A stretch of 6,810 bases of DNA. Origin: an uncultured Collinsella sp. Lineage in GTDB: Bacteria; Actinomycetota; Coriobacteriia; Coriobacteriales; Coriobacteriaceae. The notes under the pieces were generated by a model that was given only the letters and a program-made list of their open reading frames with translations, did not search any database and was not told the origin of the DNA. Shown here one piece after another: positions 6,739 through 6,810 of this stretch. The stretch lies in the NCBI GenBank assembly GCA_900556515.1, contig USPH01000073.1, forward strand, positions 1-6,810, given 5' to 3'. Position numbers and translations under genes: made by a program. Positions within the stretch are counted from its first letter, which is position 1. Each line of letters opens with the position of its first letter.

Positions 6739-6810
6739 CTACACGATTTGATTCACGTGCGTCTCGTCGTCGAACTTGGCGGCGCCGGGCTCAACGTCCT
6801 GGGGAGCGGC
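6739..6810 (-). CDS. C-terminal end of an unidentified upstream gene (5' part beyond window)
   Basis: An open frame enters from the right edge and runs 23 codons to a TAG stop at 6741-6739. It ends in KFDDETHVNQIV. The other two minus-strand frames hit stops or give unlike composition, and the codons here have the same GC-rich third positions as the hyf genes, so it is probably a real gene end. The visible tail is hydrophilic and shows no motif. Upstream of hyfA one might expect a formate dehydrogenase or another electron-transfer subunit of a formate hydrogenlyase system, but I cannot recognise the family from 23 residues. It is on the same strand, 78 nt before hyfA, and separated from it by a hairpin. 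Confidence 0.55.
   Translation of the reverse strand, partial: AAPQDVEPGAAKFDDETHVNQIV

Overview
The window is one strand-consistent block. Every supported gene lies on the minus strand, so transcription runs from the right edge to the left edge. It holds the membrane arm of a hydrogenase-4-type (formate hydrogenlyase / group 4 [NiFe]-hydrogenase, complex I-related) operon in the canonical order hyfA-hyfB-hyfC-hyfD-hyfE-hyfF. The sequence is GC-rich, with strong GC bias at third codon positions, strong Shine-Dalgarno sequences and tight gene packing. From the protein style and the presence of a hyf cluster outside Proteobacteria, my best guess is an anaerobic gut actinobacterium of the Coriobacteriia, such as Collinsella or a relative. 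That is an inference from general resemblance, not a database match.

Layout, in the direction of transcription. 6810-6739: the last 23 codons of an unidentified upstream gene; a formate dehydrogenase would fit the context but is not shown. 6738-6661: a 78-nt spacer with a strong GC-rich hairpin (6717-6683) and the hyfA ribosome binding site. 6660-6043: hyfA, an electron-transfer protein with four [4Fe-4S] cysteine motifs. 6050-4032: hyfB, a large antiporter-like membrane subunit. 4019-3093: hyfC, the NuoH-like membrane anchor. 3077-1620: hyfD, a second antiporter-like subunit. 1606-953: hyfE, a small membrane protein with a NuoK-like end. 949-1: hyfF, a third antiporter-like subunit, cut by the left edge after 316 codons. 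Junctions are an 8-nt overlap (A/B) or gaps of 12, 15, 13 and 3 nt, so the six hyf genes look like one translationally coupled operon.

How they work together (family knowledge): HyfA-type proteins carry electrons from a dehydrogenase, usually formate dehydrogenase H, to a soluble [NiFe]-hydrogenase module (HyfG/HyfI, with ferredoxin HyfH) docked on HyfC. HyfB, HyfD and HyfF are homologous to the ion-pumping NuoL/M/N subunits, and HyfE holds the NuoK-like part. HyfB, HyfD and HyfF each keep the Glu and Lys residues associated with ion translocation, as far as the window shows. The presence of hyfD, hyfE and hyfF marks the larger hydrogenase-4-type membrane arm, not the smaller hydrogenase-3 one. 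The catalytic subunits should lie beyond the left edge, so whether this complex really makes hydrogen cannot be decided here.

No RNA genes, mobile elements, CRISPR arrays or repeat arrays were seen. I did not find a clearly novel system. The points most worth checking are the hairpin before hyfA, the identity of the upstream gene, and whether the missing catalytic subunit keeps its nickel ligands.
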